DNA from: Archangium violaceum
GTDB lineage: Bacteria > Myxococcota > Myxococcia > Myxococcales > Myxococcaceae
Assembly: GCF_016859125.1 (NCBI RefSeq)
Contig: NZ_CP069338.1
Span: forward strand, 11,969,501-12,033,500
Length of the DNA stretch: 64,000 nt
Reading direction: 5' to 3'
Shown here piece after piece: positions 1 to 9,197 of this stretch (positions are counted from its first letter, which is position 1; each line of letters begins with the position of its first letter). The position numbers and the translations under genes were made by a program. The notes under the pieces are model-generated. The model ran no database searches. It was given only the letters and a program-made list of their open reading frames with translations, and was not told the DNA's origin.

Positions 1-38
1 GGTCGCAGATCGACCATGACCCGGCGAGAGGTGCACGC

Positions 39-998
39 ATGTTGTCGGTCCCCCACTTCCGACCCGCCCGACTGGTGCGGTCATCGCGGTCCCGCCGCTC
101 CCACCGCGGGGAGCTGACGCCCGATGATCGCATGCTGCTCGAGCCGTGGCTGGCGGAGGTGAGGCGCCATCCCCTGCTGTCCCGGGAGGAGGAAGCGACG
201 CTCGCCCGGCGGGCCCGGAGGGACGGCGACGCGAAGGCTCGCGGCCGGCTGGTGGCCTCGAACCTCCGGCTGGTGGTGAAGCTGGCACGCGAGCACCACC
301 GCGCCCCCCTCCTCCTGATGGACCTCATCCAGGAGGGCAACCTCGGCCTCGTCATCGCCGTGGAGCGCTTCGAACCGGAGCGCGGCGTGCGGCTGTGCAC
401 CTACGCGGCCTGGTGGATCCGCGCCTACCTGCTGCGCTTCATCATCGAGAACTGGCGGCTGGTGAAGCTGGGGACCACGGACGTGCAGCGCAAGCTCTTC
501 TTCCGGATGAGGGAAGAAGAGGGCCGCCTGCTCGCCGCGGGGCAGGAGGCGACCCCCCGGCAACTGGCCGCTCGCCTGGGCGTCTCCGAGGAGGACGTCG
601 TCGAGATGGACCAGCGGCTGCGGCACGACGAGGTCCGGCTCGATGTCTCCCCCGAGGACGACAACGGCCGCCCCACTCCGGGACGTGCGCTGCCCTCGGG
701 AACGCCCGCCGTGGATGAGGAGCTCGGACGACGGGAGCTCACGCACTGGTTCCAGGAAAAGGTCCACTCGTTCGCCCACGAGCTGCACGACGAGCGGGAG
801 CGCTACATCCTGGAGCACCGGCTGCTGGCCGAGGAGCCCGAGACGTTGCGGACCATCGGCCAACACTTCCACGTCAGCCGCGAGCGGGCCCGCCAGGTGG
901 AGGCGGGGCTGATCTCGAGCATGCGGGAGTACCTGCACGAGCGGATGCCGGACTTCACGTGGCTGGGCGCGGAGCCCGGGCTGCATGCACCGGCCTGA
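39..998 (+). CDS. RpoH-like alternative sigma factor (sigma-70 family)
   Basis: Directs RNA polymerase to a subset of promoters. The 319-aa protein has sigma region 2 (LIQEGNLGLV, then TYAAWWIRAYLL) at about residues 75-135. QRKLFF follows at about 150, the RpoH-box signature of heat-shock type sigma factors. Region 4 carries the helix-turn-helix TIGQHFHVSRERARQVE near 275-290. There is no long region 1.1. The ATG at 39 follows GAGAGGTG at good spacing, and an internal ATG at 129 is less likely. Myxobacteria carry several RpoH paralogues (SigB, SigC and others). Which one this is cannot be told from sequence alone. A CBS-domain gene follows 35 bases downstream and may share the transcript. 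Confidence 0.9.
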   Translation: MLSVPHFRPARLVRSSRSRRSHRGELTPDDRMLLEPWLAEVRRHPLLSREEEATLARRARRDGDAKARGRLVASNLRLVVKLAREHHRAPLLLMDLIQEGNLGLVIAVERFEPERGVRLCTYAAWWIRAYLLRFIIENWRLVKLGTTDVQRKLFFRMREEEGRLLAAGQEATPRQLAARLGVSEEDVVEMDQRLRHDEVRLDVSPEDDNGRPTPGRALPSGTPAVDEELGRRELTHWFQEKVHSFAHELHDERERYILEHRLLAEEPETLRTIGQHFHVSRERARQVEAGLISSMREYLHERMPDFTWLGAEPGLHAPA

Positions 999-1033
999 GC
1001 CGGGACGGGACACACAGGGTGGAGGACTCGCAC

Positions 1034-1504
1034 GTGAGCATGAAGGAACACACGGAGACCCGGAGCGCACCGAGGCGGCACCAGATGCGGATCAGCGACC
1101 TGATGACGAAGAGCCTGGAGACCATCGAGGCGAGTGAATCCCTGCGCGAGGCGGCCGAGCGGATGCGCTCGTATGGCATCGGCGCCCTGCCCGTCATGGA
1201 CGGAGAGCAGCTCGTGGGGATGCTGACGGACCGGGACATCACCGTGCGCGCGACGGCCGCGGGCAAGGATCCCAACCGGACCCTGGTGCGAGAGGCGATG
1301 ACCCACGCCGTCATCACCTGCGACGCGGATGCCCCCCTCTCCGAGGCCGAGCACCTGATGGAGGAGAAGGCGGTGCGGCGTCTGGTGGTGCTCGATGGCT
1401 ACAAGAAGCCGGTGGGCCTCATCAGCCTGGACGATCTGGCCATGGTGCCGGGAGAAGCGAGGCACGCGGGCGAGGTCCTCAAGGAGCTCAACACCCCGTT
1501 GTAG
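1034..1504 (+). CDS. CBS-domain pair protein
   Basis: A protein of 156 aa made almost wholly of two CBS motifs, at about residues 18-75 (ISDLMTKSLETI, then GIGALPVMDGEQLVGMLTDRDI) and 80-140 (VREAMTHAVITC, then LVVLDGYKKPVGLISLDDLA). CBS pairs bind adenine nucleotides and sense energy state. Free-standing ones like this have no catalytic domain, so the partner is unknown. I chose the GTG at 1034 because GGTGGAGG lies 8 bases before it. An ATG at 1040 is the alternative. The 3' end overlaps the convergent YkgJ-type gene by 17 bases. Co-transcription with the upstream sigma gene is plausible. Confidence 0.85.
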   Translation: MSMKEHTETRSAPRRHQMRISDLMTKSLETIEASESLREAAERMRSYGIGALPVMDGEQLVGMLTDRDITVRATAAGKDPNRTLVREAMTHAVITCDADAPLSEAEHLMEEKAVRRLVVLDGYKKPVGLISLDDLAMVPGEARHAGEVLKELNTPL

Positions 1505-2015
1505 GCGGAGCCTCGAACCACTCGAAGAGCGAGAGGGTGGCGCCCCCCAGGCGCGCCAGGATCTCCTCCAGCGTGTCCTGGTTTCCCCACACGATGTCTC
1601 CGTCCCCGTGCTGCTCGAGCAGCCCCTGGATGAGCTGGCACCAGTTGCCCGTACCCCGGCTCATGTAGAAGCCATAGGAGCGGCAGACCAGGGGCCGGTG
1701 CGCGTACACCCGGCAGCCGCCGGACTCGCGCTCGAGGAATGGGCAGGTATAGGGCCGCTGCGTGCCGTGCAGCTCCGTCACGCGAGCCCGGACTTCCGCT
1801 CGCGCCTCGGCGGACAGCGCCTGGAAACCCTCCCAGAGGTACGTCCACTCCATCCGGGTGACGGTCAGCGGCGCCGCCAGGTGGCGGCAGCAGTGATCGC
1901 ACCCCTTCCGACAGGGCCACCAGGCATGGCTCCCGGTGATGGACGACACCCGCTCGTCGATGCGCCGGTAGAGGGCTTCCAACGTCTTCCGCTGCTCTTC
2001 GGAGAGTGGTTCCAT
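1488..2015 (-). CDS. YkgJ-family cysteine cluster protein
   Basis: A protein of 175 aa carrying the conserved cysteine cluster of the YkgJ (zinc/iron-chelating, UPF0153) family. The visible cysteines are CRKGCDHCC near residue 36, then CPFL, GCRVY and the C in PLVCRSYGF. Members are small cytoplasmic metal-binding proteins of unknown biochemical role. The ATG at 2015 (MEPLSEEQRK) starts the conserved part. The in-frame extension to 2126 has atypical composition and is probably not translated. No strong ribosome site is visible before 2015. The gene converges on and overlaps the CBS gene. Confidence 0.8.
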   Translation of the reverse strand: MEPLSEEQRKTLEALYRRIDERVSSITGSHAWWPCRKGCDHCCRHLAAPLTVTRMEWTYLWEGFQALSAEARAEVRARVTELHGTQRPYTCPFLERESGGCRVYAHRPLVCRSYGFYMSRGTGNWCQLIQGLLEQHGDGDIVWGNQDTLEEILARLGGATLSLFEWFEAPPTTGC

Positions 2016-2204
2016 GCACGAGACATCTTGCTGCGTTCCGCCCGCTGCTCGGAGCCGGTGACCGAGCCGGACCCCGAGGCGAAGCCCAGACACACCGGGG
2101 ATGTGACGCGCCACGCCATCCGCCATGGAAAACCCGAGTTTGACGTCTGACCTGATTTGACCTTACATCCCGGCCATTCTCGTATCATGAGAAACGGAGA
2201 AATC

Positions 2205-2610
2205 ATGAGGGGAACGGTCGGAGCAAACATCGTTCCGGGGCTGCTCGTGTCGATGGCGTGGAGCAACTCCGCTGGGGCGCAAACCCTGAACAGTTTCACG
2301 GCGACGTACCTGGGCGGCAGTTCCTCCTGCAACACGACATACAACATCCGGGGCAAGGAGCCGGCTTCGACGGGCACCTACCCGGTCTTCGTCTACCTGG
2401 TGGGCACCTCGGAGTCGTATGACAATGCCTCGGCGCTGAACGCGGTCGACAAGATGGCGAGCCGCGGCTACGTCGCGGCGACCATGCTACATGCGTCAGG
2501 GCGGATGCCTTGCCAGCCAGAACATGCTGGACCAGAAGTGGCTCGCCGGGACCTATTCGTGGTCGATCGATCCCAACCTGCAATGGCTGACGACGTTCAC
2601 CCAGAAGTAG
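2205..2610 (+). pseudogene. Secreted hydrolase-like pseudogene with internal deletion
   Basis: The first part has a good ribosome site (GGAG, 6 bases before ATG 2205), a signal peptide ending near NSAGAQ, and a mature start such as LNSFTATYLGGSSSCNTTYN. It runs on with YPVFVYLVGTSESYDNASA, as in secreted alpha/beta hydrolase-like proteins. At about 2485, after ASRGYVAATM, sense coding stops in this frame. The next frame (about 2490-2610) then reads YMRQGGCLASQNMLDQKWL and ends TFTQK-stop, which looks like a genuine C-terminus. The middle, with any GxSxG nucleophile, is missing. I infer an internal deletion with frameshift in a formerly longer gene. The family assignment is weak. Confidence 0.6.
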
Positions 2611-2650
2611 AACGAAAACGGCGCGGGGGCCCTGTTGCCGCCCCGCGCCG
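2611..2650 (-). terminator. Rho-independent terminator after the S8 protease gene
   Basis: A perfect 10-bp stem (arms 2619-2628 CGGCGCGGGG and 2641-2650 CCCCGCGCCG) has a 12-base loop. Read on the minus strand it is followed by TTTTCGTT. It sits between the convergent protease gene and the hydrolase pseudogene. Confidence 0.75.
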
Positions 2651-2679
2651 CTGGGAACCTCGAGCCCTGGAGCGGGCGA

Positions 2680-4689
2680 CTACCGGGTAATGCTCAACTC
2701 GGTGTCATCGATGAGGAAGCTCGTCTTCAGCGAGGAATCCTCCACGCCCTTGAAGTAGACGCGGATGGTCTGGCCCTTGTACGCGCTCAGGTCGAACGAC
2801 TTCTGCACGTAGGCCGAGGACTTGTTCAGATTGCTGTAGGTGGCCAGCGTCGCCAGAGCCGTGCCCGAGCCGTTCTGCACCTGCACCGTCAGCGTGTCAT
2901 ACGCGGTGGTGGCCGTGGTCTCCGAGGTGGTGATCTTCAGCCAGAAGCTGAACGTGGCGCCGCAGGCCGTGGAGGGGATGGTCACCTGCTGGTAGAGGGT
3001 GTCGGTGTGGACCGAGCCGTAGCCATCCAGCCACGCCTTGTAGCTGCCGGTGCGCGGCGCGCTGCCCGAGGTGGAGCCGTCGATGACGCTCGAGGAGCCC
3101 GTCCAGCCCGTGTTGCCACTCTCGAAGCCAGGGTTGGCCAGGAGTTGCTCGGTGGTGCCACAGTTACCGTTCGTTCCGTTGCTCACGGAGACGGACACCG
3201 CGGACGAGGTGCCCACGTTGTTGGCGGCGTCATAGGCCTTGGTGGTCAGCGAGTAGTTGCCGTTGGCCACGCTCGAGGTGTTCCACTCCAAGCTGTATGG
3301 CGAGGTGGTGTCGACGCCAATGATGTTGGCATTCAGGTAGAACTCCACCTTGCTCACGCCCACGTCGTCGGAGGCGTTGGCGCTGATGGTGGTGGTCCCA
3401 CTCACCGTGGAGCCCGCCGCCGGAGCGGTGATGGACGTGCTGGGAGGCGTGGTGTCACCGCCGCCGCCTCCTCCGGTGATGAACATCGTGTAGAGCAGCT
3501 TGTTGGGCGAGCCGGTGCCCGGGCTCGTCACCTTGCCCGTGACGGCGCCGCCGGTGAGCGCCGCCGTCACCTGGGCCGGGGTGGCCGAGGGGTTGGCGCT
3601 CAGGTACAGGGCCGCCGCGCCCGCCACGTGCGGCGAGGCCATGGAGGTGCCGCTCATGGACGTGCTGCCGGTGTCGCTGGAGTTCGAGGCCGAGGTGATG
3701 CTCGAGCCCGGCGCGAAGATGTCCAGGCAGGTGCCGTAGTTGGAGAAGTACGAGCGCGCGTCGCTGCTGGTCGTGGAGCCCACGGTGATGGCGTTGGGCG
3801 TGCGCGCCGGCGAATAGTCGCAGGCGCTCGAGCTGTCATTGCCCGCTGCCACGGCGACCACCACGCCCGCGGCGATGGTGCGCTCCACCGCGTCATCCAA
3901 CGCCTGCGACGCGTCTCCCCCCAGGCTCATGTTGGCCACGGCCGGCTTGATGTGGTTGGCCGTCACCCAGTCCAGGCCGGCGATGACCTGGGCGTCCGAG
4001 CCGTAACCCGAGCAGTCGAGCACGCGCACCGGGTGCAGCGTCACGTTCTTCGCCACGCCCCAGGTCGTGCCGCCCACCGTGCCCGCCACGTGCGTGCCGT
4101 GGCCGTGGCAGTCCGCTCCGGTGCCTCCGGTGGTGATGGAGTCGAAGCCGGCGCCCACCCGCCCGGCGAACTGCGAGTGCGTCAGCCGCATGCCGGTATC
4201 AATGATGTACGCGTGCACCCCCGTCCCATCGAAGTCGTAGGTGTAGGTCTTGCTGAGCGGCAGGCTCTGCTGATCAATCCGATCAATGCCCCACGTCGCA
4301 CTCGTCTGGGTGGCCGACACCGACACGATGCCGTTCTCCTCGATGTACGCCACCCGCGGATCCGCCAGCAGCTCGCGAACCTGGGCCGGAGGCATCTTCA
4401 CCCAGAAGCCCTTGAGCGTCCGCTCGAACGTGTGCAGCACCTGGCCACCGCGCGCGACCACCATCTCACGCGCCATGTCCGCGGAGCCGCGCAGCGCCAC
4501 GTCCTTCATGTCCTCGCGCAGCACGACGATGTACTCGTCCGGCACCGACTTCGCCTTGCGCAGGAGCTGGGCCACCTGCCCCACCTCCTTGGACGGGAGA
4601 AGGCCCTCCTCCTCGGGCAGCGGGCCACCACACGCGGCCACACCCAGCAACGAGCAGGTGAACAGGGCCTGAGTCAGCTTCAACTTCAT
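2680..4689 (-). CDS. Subtilisin-like (S8) serine protease lipoprotein with Ig-like and C-terminal binding domains
   Basis: An exported protease of 669 aa. The signal peptide ends in a lipobox (LLGVAAC, Cys20). An I9-type propeptide spans about 50-125. The S8 catalytic domain spans about 130-405, with Asp164 (YIIDTG), His197 (HGTHVAG), the oxyanion Asn in AAGND and Ser349 (GTSMASPHVAG), as in proteinase K/aqualysin enzymes. A Gly linker leads to an Ig-like domain (about 413-500) and a domain beginning LLANPGFESGNTGWTG that resembles carbohydrate-binding or jelly-roll modules. The start at 4689 has GGAGG 6 bases upstream. A longer in-frame start at 4761 would bury the signal peptide. The likely role is extracellular proteolysis during predation or scavenging, which is an inference. 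Confidence 0.93.
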   Translation of the reverse strand: MKLKLTQALFTCSLLGVAACGGPLPEEEGLLPSKEVGQVAQLLRKAKSVPDEYIVVLREDMKDVALRGSADMAREMVVARGGQVLHTFERTLKGFWVKMPPAQVRELLADPRVAYIEENGIVSVSATQTSATWGIDRIDQQSLPLSKTYTYDFDGTGVHAYIIDTGMRLTHSQFAGRVGAGFDSITTGGTGADCHGHGTHVAGTVGGTTWGVAKNVTLHPVRVLDCSGYGSDAQVIAGLDWVTANHIKPAVANMSLGGDASQALDDAVERTIAAGVVVAVAAGNDSSSACDYSPARTPNAITVGSTTSSDARSYFSNYGTCLDIFAPGSSITSASNSSDTGSTSMSGTSMASPHVAGAAALYLSANPSATPAQVTAALTGGAVTGKVTSPGTGSPNKLLYTMFITGGGGGGDTTPPSTSITAPAAGSTVSGTTTISANASDDVGVSKVEFYLNANIIGVDTTSPYSLEWNTSSVANGNYSLTTKAYDAANNVGTSSAVSVSVSNGTNGNCGTTEQLLANPGFESGNTGWTGSSSVIDGSTSGSAPRTGSYKAWLDGYGSVHTDTLYQQVTIPSTACGATFSFWLKITTSETTATTAYDTLTVQVQNGSGTALATLATYSNLNKSSAYVQKSFDLSAYKGQTIRVYFKGVEDSSLKTSFLIDDTELSITR

Positions 4690-4827
4690 GCAAACCTCCG
4701 AGGCGATAACGGGGAGTGAAGAAAACGAGGGCACTCCGTGGAATAAGTCCTCGGAGACCAAGCGGTCAAGCCCGCTAAACTCGTTTTCTCTGAATCCGAT
4801 CGTCCTCGGAAGTCCTTCCCCTGGAGC

Positions 4828-6471
4828 TCACGCCCCGAGCGCGGTGGACCGCGCGACGGCTTCCGTTTTCTCGGTCCCGGCGTCCACCTGCTGGCGGGCG
4901 GGGATGAAGGTCATGGCGCGCTCGGCGAGCGCGGTGATGGTGAGCGAGGGGTTCACGCCCGGGTTGGCGGAAATGGCCGAGCCGTCGACGACGTACAGGC
5001 CGTCGTAGCCAAAGAGGCGGTGCCGCGGGTCGATGACACCCGTCTCGGGCGAGTCCCCCATGCAGCAACCCCCGAGGATGTGAGCGGTGGTGGGGATGCC
5101 CATCAGCGTCTCGGTGGCCATGGTCATGGGCATGCCGTCCAGCTTCTCCGCCACCCGGTGGGCCAGCTCGGAGGCCTCGGGGATGTTCGCGGTGGGCGCG
5201 GGACCCTCCTGCAGGCCTGTGGTGAGCCCCTTGGTTCCCGCGGTGAAGAGCCCACGTCCGCGCCGCATCTTCAGGTGCCCGTCCAGCGTGCGCATGTAGA
5301 GGAGGATCATCGACCGCCGGGCGAAGTCACGGGTGAACCAGGAGCCGATCATCTTGAGCGGGTGGCGCAGGAAGAGCCCCGCCACGTTCGCCAGGCGCGA
5401 GAAGACGGTGGCGCCGCCCACGTGGGGCGCCATCAGGGTGCGGAAGAAGTCGGAGCCCGCGGAGTAGCGCACCGGCTCCAGGTGGGAGTGCGCGTCGGTG
5501 TGGAGGATGGAGCCAATGGCGATGCCCCTGGACAAATCCTTGTCGCGGAAGCGCTTGCCGGCCACCACGCCAATCAGCGCCTCCGAGTTGGTGCGCACGC
5601 CATCGCCGAGCCGGTCCGACAACCGGGGCAACCCGTCCGGGTGGGCCTTCAGCTTGAGCAGCAGGTCCACCGTCCCCAGCACACCGCCCGAGAAGATGAC
5701 CTGGCGCGCGGTGAAGCGCCGCTCGCGGCGCGAGAAGCTCGAGGTGCCCTCGAGTGCCTCCACCTCGTAGCCGCCACCGGGCAACGGGCGCACCCACGTG
5801 GCCTCGGTGTCCGCGTGGATGACGAGGCCTCGTTTCTCGGCGAGGTAGAGGTAGTTCTTGTCCAGGCTGTTCTTGGCGTTGAAGCGGCAGCCCGTCATGC
5901 AGCCGCCACACGAGTTGCAGCCCGTGCGCTCGGGGCCCTCGCCGCCGAAGTACGGGTCCGGCACCGTCACCCCGGGCTGACCGAAGTAGACGGCCACCAT
6001 GGTGGACTGGAAGTCCTCGCGGCCCATGTCCTTGCCCACCTGCTGGATGATCTCATCCGGCAGGGTGCGCAGCGGGTTCACCGTGGCCCCCAGCATCTTG
6101 CGCGCGGTGGCGTAATGCGGCGCCAGCTCCGTCTTCCAGTCCGCCAGTCCTCCCCAGGAGCGGGCCTGGAAGAAGTCATCCTTGGGAATGGGCAGCGTAT
6201 TGGCATACACCAGCGAGCCGCCTCCGACGCCCACGCCGGACAGCACGGTGACGTGGCGGAAGAAGGTCATCTTGAACAGACCACGCCACCCGAGCCGCGG
6301 CATCCACAGCCATCGCTTCAGGTTCCAGTTCGTCCTGGGGAAGTCCTTCGCCCGCAGGCGCCGGCCCTTCTCCAGCATCACCACGCGGTAGCCCTTCTCC
6401 GTCAGTCGCAGGGCGCTCACGCTGCCGCCAAAGCCCGAGCCGATGATGAGCCAGTCGCAGTCGAAGTCCAT
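4828..6471 (-). CDS. GMC-family FAD oxidoreductase (cholesterol-oxidase-like)
   Basis: A 547-aa flavoenzyme. The N-terminus carries the FAD-binding motif IIGSGFGGSVSALRL, followed by VGGGSLVYAN. A cysteine cluster, CNSCGGCMTGC, lies near residue 190 and is typical of this bacterial GMC branch. The C-terminus has the expected His (TTAHILGGC) and Asn (ANPGVNPSLTI) of the cholesterol oxidase active site, plus VVDGSAI. The substrate is probably a sterol or other alcohol but is not determined. No signal peptide is seen. The ATG at 6471 follows GGGGAGGACACG. A 14-bp palindrome lies about 65 bases upstream of the start (6535-6548). Confidence 0.9.
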   Translation of the reverse strand: MDFDCDWLIIGSGFGGSVSALRLTEKGYRVVMLEKGRRLRAKDFPRTNWNLKRWLWMPRLGWRGLFKMTFFRHVTVLSGVGVGGGSLVYANTLPIPKDDFFQARSWGGLADWKTELAPHYATARKMLGATVNPLRTLPDEIIQQVGKDMGREDFQSTMVAVYFGQPGVTVPDPYFGGEGPERTGCNSCGGCMTGCRFNAKNSLDKNYLYLAEKRGLVIHADTEATWVRPLPGGGYEVEALEGTSSFSRRERRFTARQVIFSGGVLGTVDLLLKLKAHPDGLPRLSDRLGDGVRTNSEALIGVVAGKRFRDKDLSRGIAIGSILHTDAHSHLEPVRYSAGSDFFRTLMAPHVGGATVFSRLANVAGLFLRHPLKMIGSWFTRDFARRSMILLYMRTLDGHLKMRRGRGLFTAGTKGLTTGLQEGPAPTANIPEASELAHRVAEKLDGMPMTMATETLMGIPTTAHILGGCCMGDSPETGVIDPRHRLFGYDGLYVVDGSAISANPGVNPSLTITALAERAMTFIPARQQVDAGTEKTEAVARSTALGA

Positions 6472-6863
6472 CGTGTCCTCCCCCCCCACCGGGGATACTT
6501 CACAGAGTACAAGGACCGCGCTGGATGCGCTCCCCTCCTCGCGAGGAGAGCTCACGGACTGCCCCGGACCCGGCCATTCCGGGGGGCGCGAGGGACAGCG
6601 GCGATAGCCTGGATGCTCGGCGGCCAGGCCCTGTTCCCGGGCGAGAACCGGGTCCTGGCGCCGCGTCACAATACCCGGGCGACGAGCAGGGGACGCAGGA
6701 CCTGCCCGCCGTCCATCACCTCCTGGGTTACCTGCCAATGAGAGGAGCGCCTCGCGGGAGCATCATCCTCTCAGAGACGGACTACCACGCCAGGCAGGCC
6801 CGGTTGCCGGACGAGCTGAAGGAGCGGACGGCGCCCTACTTCAGCGACGCGCTGTCCGCGGGC
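6472..6863. other. Intergenic stretch upstream of the GMC gene
   Basis: About 390 bases with no convincing gene. It holds a perfect 14-bp palindrome (CTCCTCGCGAGGAG, 6535-6548), a candidate operator for the GMC gene. On the plus strand, from ATG 6738, a peptide beginning MRGAPRGSIILSETDYHARQ has coding-like composition for about 40 codons before running antisense into the ParB-like gene. It may be a gene remnant, and I cannot name it. Confidence 0.35.
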
Positions 6864-7625
6864 TCAGCCAACCCACTGCGAGCCCTTCTGGAAATCGGCG
6901 TACGTGCACTTCTGCCAGTCAGAGTGCAGCGCGGGCAGACCCATTCCTGGCATCTTCACGAGGTGGAGATCCATGGGGTAGCCGCCCTTCATCGCGGCGA
7001 CGAACGTGTGGTGTCCGTCACCGGCGATCGTCAACTTGCCCGTGTTCGGCGCGACGTACACCGGCACGGAGATCGGCTGAGGCACCCCGTTCGCCTTCCA
7101 GGAATCGAGCTTCTGCTGAACGATCTGATTACTGACGTGCTGCTGCGACGGGTTGATGTGGTCGAACCGGGTGCCAGGGATGTCCTGCTTGGGGGGATTG
7201 TACGTATGAATACCGATGACCGGCCGGTTCGTGTTCTTGAACGGCCTGGCGGGCGGCGTGAAATCAGCCGCCGTGGGTGGCCCGAGCGGAGTGGTTGGCC
7301 TCGTGACCGGCCCCTGGGTCACCTGCGGACCGGAGGGGCTCGCGAACGGATTCGGCGCGCCGGGGCGAAGGTTGGCGGGCTTGGGCGGAACCGGAGGCGC
7401 GGAGAGTTTGGCGGGCTTGGGCGGAACAGGGGGCGGAGACCTGAGACCACCGGGCGCGTCCATCCCTGACTTGCCCTTCCAGACGTCAGGAGGATTCGGG
7501 CTCGGCGTGCGCGGCGCGGGGGCCGGCTTGCTGAACACGGAGGGCTTCGGCGGCGGTGTGGGGCTCCTGGTCAAGGGGTTGTTGGTAGGCAGGGAGAACT
7601 TCGGGGACTTGAATCCGGCCTTCAT
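6864..7625 (-). CDS. Proline-rich protein with ParB/sulfiredoxin-like C-terminal domain
   Basis: A protein of 253 aa in two parts. Residues 1-125 are a low-complexity Pro/Lys-rich region (PPPKPSVFSKPAPAPRTP, repeated PPVPPKPA). The C-terminal part (about 130-253) reads HINPSQQHVSNQIVQQKLDS, then PISVPVYV, GKLTIAGDGHHTFVAA, which fits the ParB/Srx fold with its GxGHH-type core. ParB-like domains behind flexible N-termini occur as nuclease modules in polymorphic toxins. That is one reading here, not shown. No signal peptide is seen. Start 7625 has AGGTGG just upstream. A short palindrome at 7675-7690 may be its operator. Confidence 0.65.
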   Translation of the reverse strand: MKAGFKSPKFSLPTNNPLTRSPTPPPKPSVFSKPAPAPRTPSPNPPDVWKGKSGMDAPGGLRSPPPVPPKPAKLSAPPVPPKPANLRPGAPNPFASPSGPQVTQGPVTRPTTPLGPPTAADFTPPARPFKNTNRPVIGIHTYNPPKQDIPGTRFDHINPSQQHVSNQIVQQKLDSWKANGVPQPISVPVYVAPNTGKLTIAGDGHHTFVAAMKGGYPMDLHLVKMPGMGLPALHSDWQKCTYADFQKGSQWVG

Positions 7626-7929
7626 AGGTCCACCTTCTCGAGTCAGATTGCGCGAGTCCTGTCGATAGCAGGAGACATGCCAGGGCATGTGGGGCGCTCC
7701 CGGAAAATCCCAAGTGCCGGATGTTCTTGAACCTCGGCATCGCGGAGCCATCGACCAGGGTCGAATCCGGGCGAGGCCGAGGCCCGGCCCCCTGGTGACT
7801 CCTGTCATCACCTGGGAAGCCATCACAGACCAAGGAAGAAGGTCGTCATCCATGGATCCCCCCGTGAACAGGTCGGTTTGATGCCCGTGCCAGGGGCTCT
7901 CACCGCTTCTTCGGGGGTGGTGTCAGTTG
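7626..7929. promoter_or_regulatory. Upstream region of the ParB-like gene with a palindrome
   Basis: About 300 bases without a supported gene. At 7675-7690 there is a perfect inverted repeat, ACATGCC-AG-GGCATGT, about 50 bases before the ParB-like start. This is a good size and place for an operator. I saw nothing else I can support. Confidence 0.4.
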
Positions 7930-9197
7930 TCACCAGGGGGGTGAATGGAGCCGCCATGCCCTGCGGTACACCCTGAAGGCCTCGACCACCCGCCGACGCT
8001 CGACGGGCTCGAGGCCTTCGCATCGTTCGAGTTCCCGGATGAGCTCGTCCAGGCCCTGCTTCGAATCATTGCCCAGCCGACGCAGCACCTCTCCCGACGA
8101 CAGCCCCGGCGCCCCCATGACGCACACCAGCAGCGTGATGGATGATGGCCAGATATGGTCCCGATTCGCGCTCGCCGCGAACGAAACGTGCGTACTCCTC
8201 GAGCGTCGTGGAGGCCTTGAGCAGGCGGTAGGTATTGAGGAGCCGCTTCACCCGTCGGGGCGAGTTTGGAATGAGCCCCACCAGGCGCTGCATGTACTGG
8301 ACCTCGAGAGCGTCGATCTCCAGGGCATCCGACTGCGCGGACACCTCGGGAGGAGCAGACGGCCCGGACGCTCGGAGCGACTCTCGCACCGGAGAGGTGC
8401 CTTCATTTGTTGGGGAGGAGAACGGCCGACGGGGCGCGCCAGTCCCGTCCATGGGGCACGCGAGGGACAGAGGTCCTCGATCAATTCCTTGCACCCAGCC
8501 ACATCCATCGGAGGGAGCCAGAACGGTATCTGGAAGATCTTCTCGAGATAGTCATGGACGGTCGCGCCAGAGCCTGGACGTCGGCCATCGCCCAGGTAGT
8601 CGAACCTCTTCGAGAGCGCCTCGCCCCCCCAGTGCGCATCGACAGCCACGACCACGACGAAGAGCTTGAAGGCGAGCAGCAGGTGGACGGCCTCGATGAC
8701 CTGGACGACCCGCTCGGGAGGGCAGCGGTCGAGGTCGTCGATGTAGAGGACAGTCCGCCCAGACCCGGCTGCCCGCCAGGCTGATTCCTTCGCGAACCCT
8801 CTCGATGCTCCAGGATGTACCGGGACAGGCGTTCGAAGTCACGGCGCACCAGATGGAGGACCCCCAACTCCCGCCGGTATTCATTGGAGGTGATGCGCTC
8901 CTCGATGAAGCGGGCGATCCGCTCGGCCGTCCTGGGAGCACTCACCGCAGCCTCGGCCACCGCGACCCGCTGCCGCGCCTTCTCTGCCCGCGTCGTCGCG
9001 GCTTCGAGGGCGGCCCGAGCGGCCTCCAGCTGACTCCGGGCCTTCGTCGCTGGAAACACCTGGAGCACGGAGTCCACTGCCGGACGGGGCTCACCCCTGG
9101 CGCCGTCCTGTACGTCGTCCGGGCCTGAGGTCCGTCGCCTGCCGGTGAGAGTCCCGAGCCGCTTCGTCGTTTCGCTGGACACCGCGCGGAAGTTCAT
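7930..9197 (-). pseudogene. KAP-family P-loop NTPase remnant, frameshifted and 5'-truncated
   Basis: Pieces of one protein occur in successive frames on the minus strand. From 9197 a coiled-coil stretch leads to ERIARFIEERITSNEYRREL and [14 protein letters not shown]. Next, near 8740-8600, come [20 protein letters not shown] (Walker B, KAP signature) and [10 protein letters not shown], then [17 protein letters not shown]. Near 8300-8150 comes [19 protein letters not shown]. Near 8090-7930 come LDELIRELERC and a stop. At least three frame changes are needed, and the Walker A region is missing at the 5' end, where the TetR gene begins. KAP NTPases are membrane-associated and often tied to phage defence. 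This copy looks dead. Confidence 0.75.

Noticed and set aside
2635-4719. A 694-codon open frame on the plus strand opposite the S8 protease
   Set aside because: It is rich in Arg, Gly, His and Ala with no domain, as expected for the antisense frame of a high-GC gene. The protease on the other strand has a full catalytic triad and signal peptide.
6525-7469. A 314-codon plus-strand frame over the ParB-like gene
   Set aside because: It runs antisense to a gene with a good ribosome site and recognisable domain. Only its short part at 6738-6860 looks coding, and I list that under the intergenic region.
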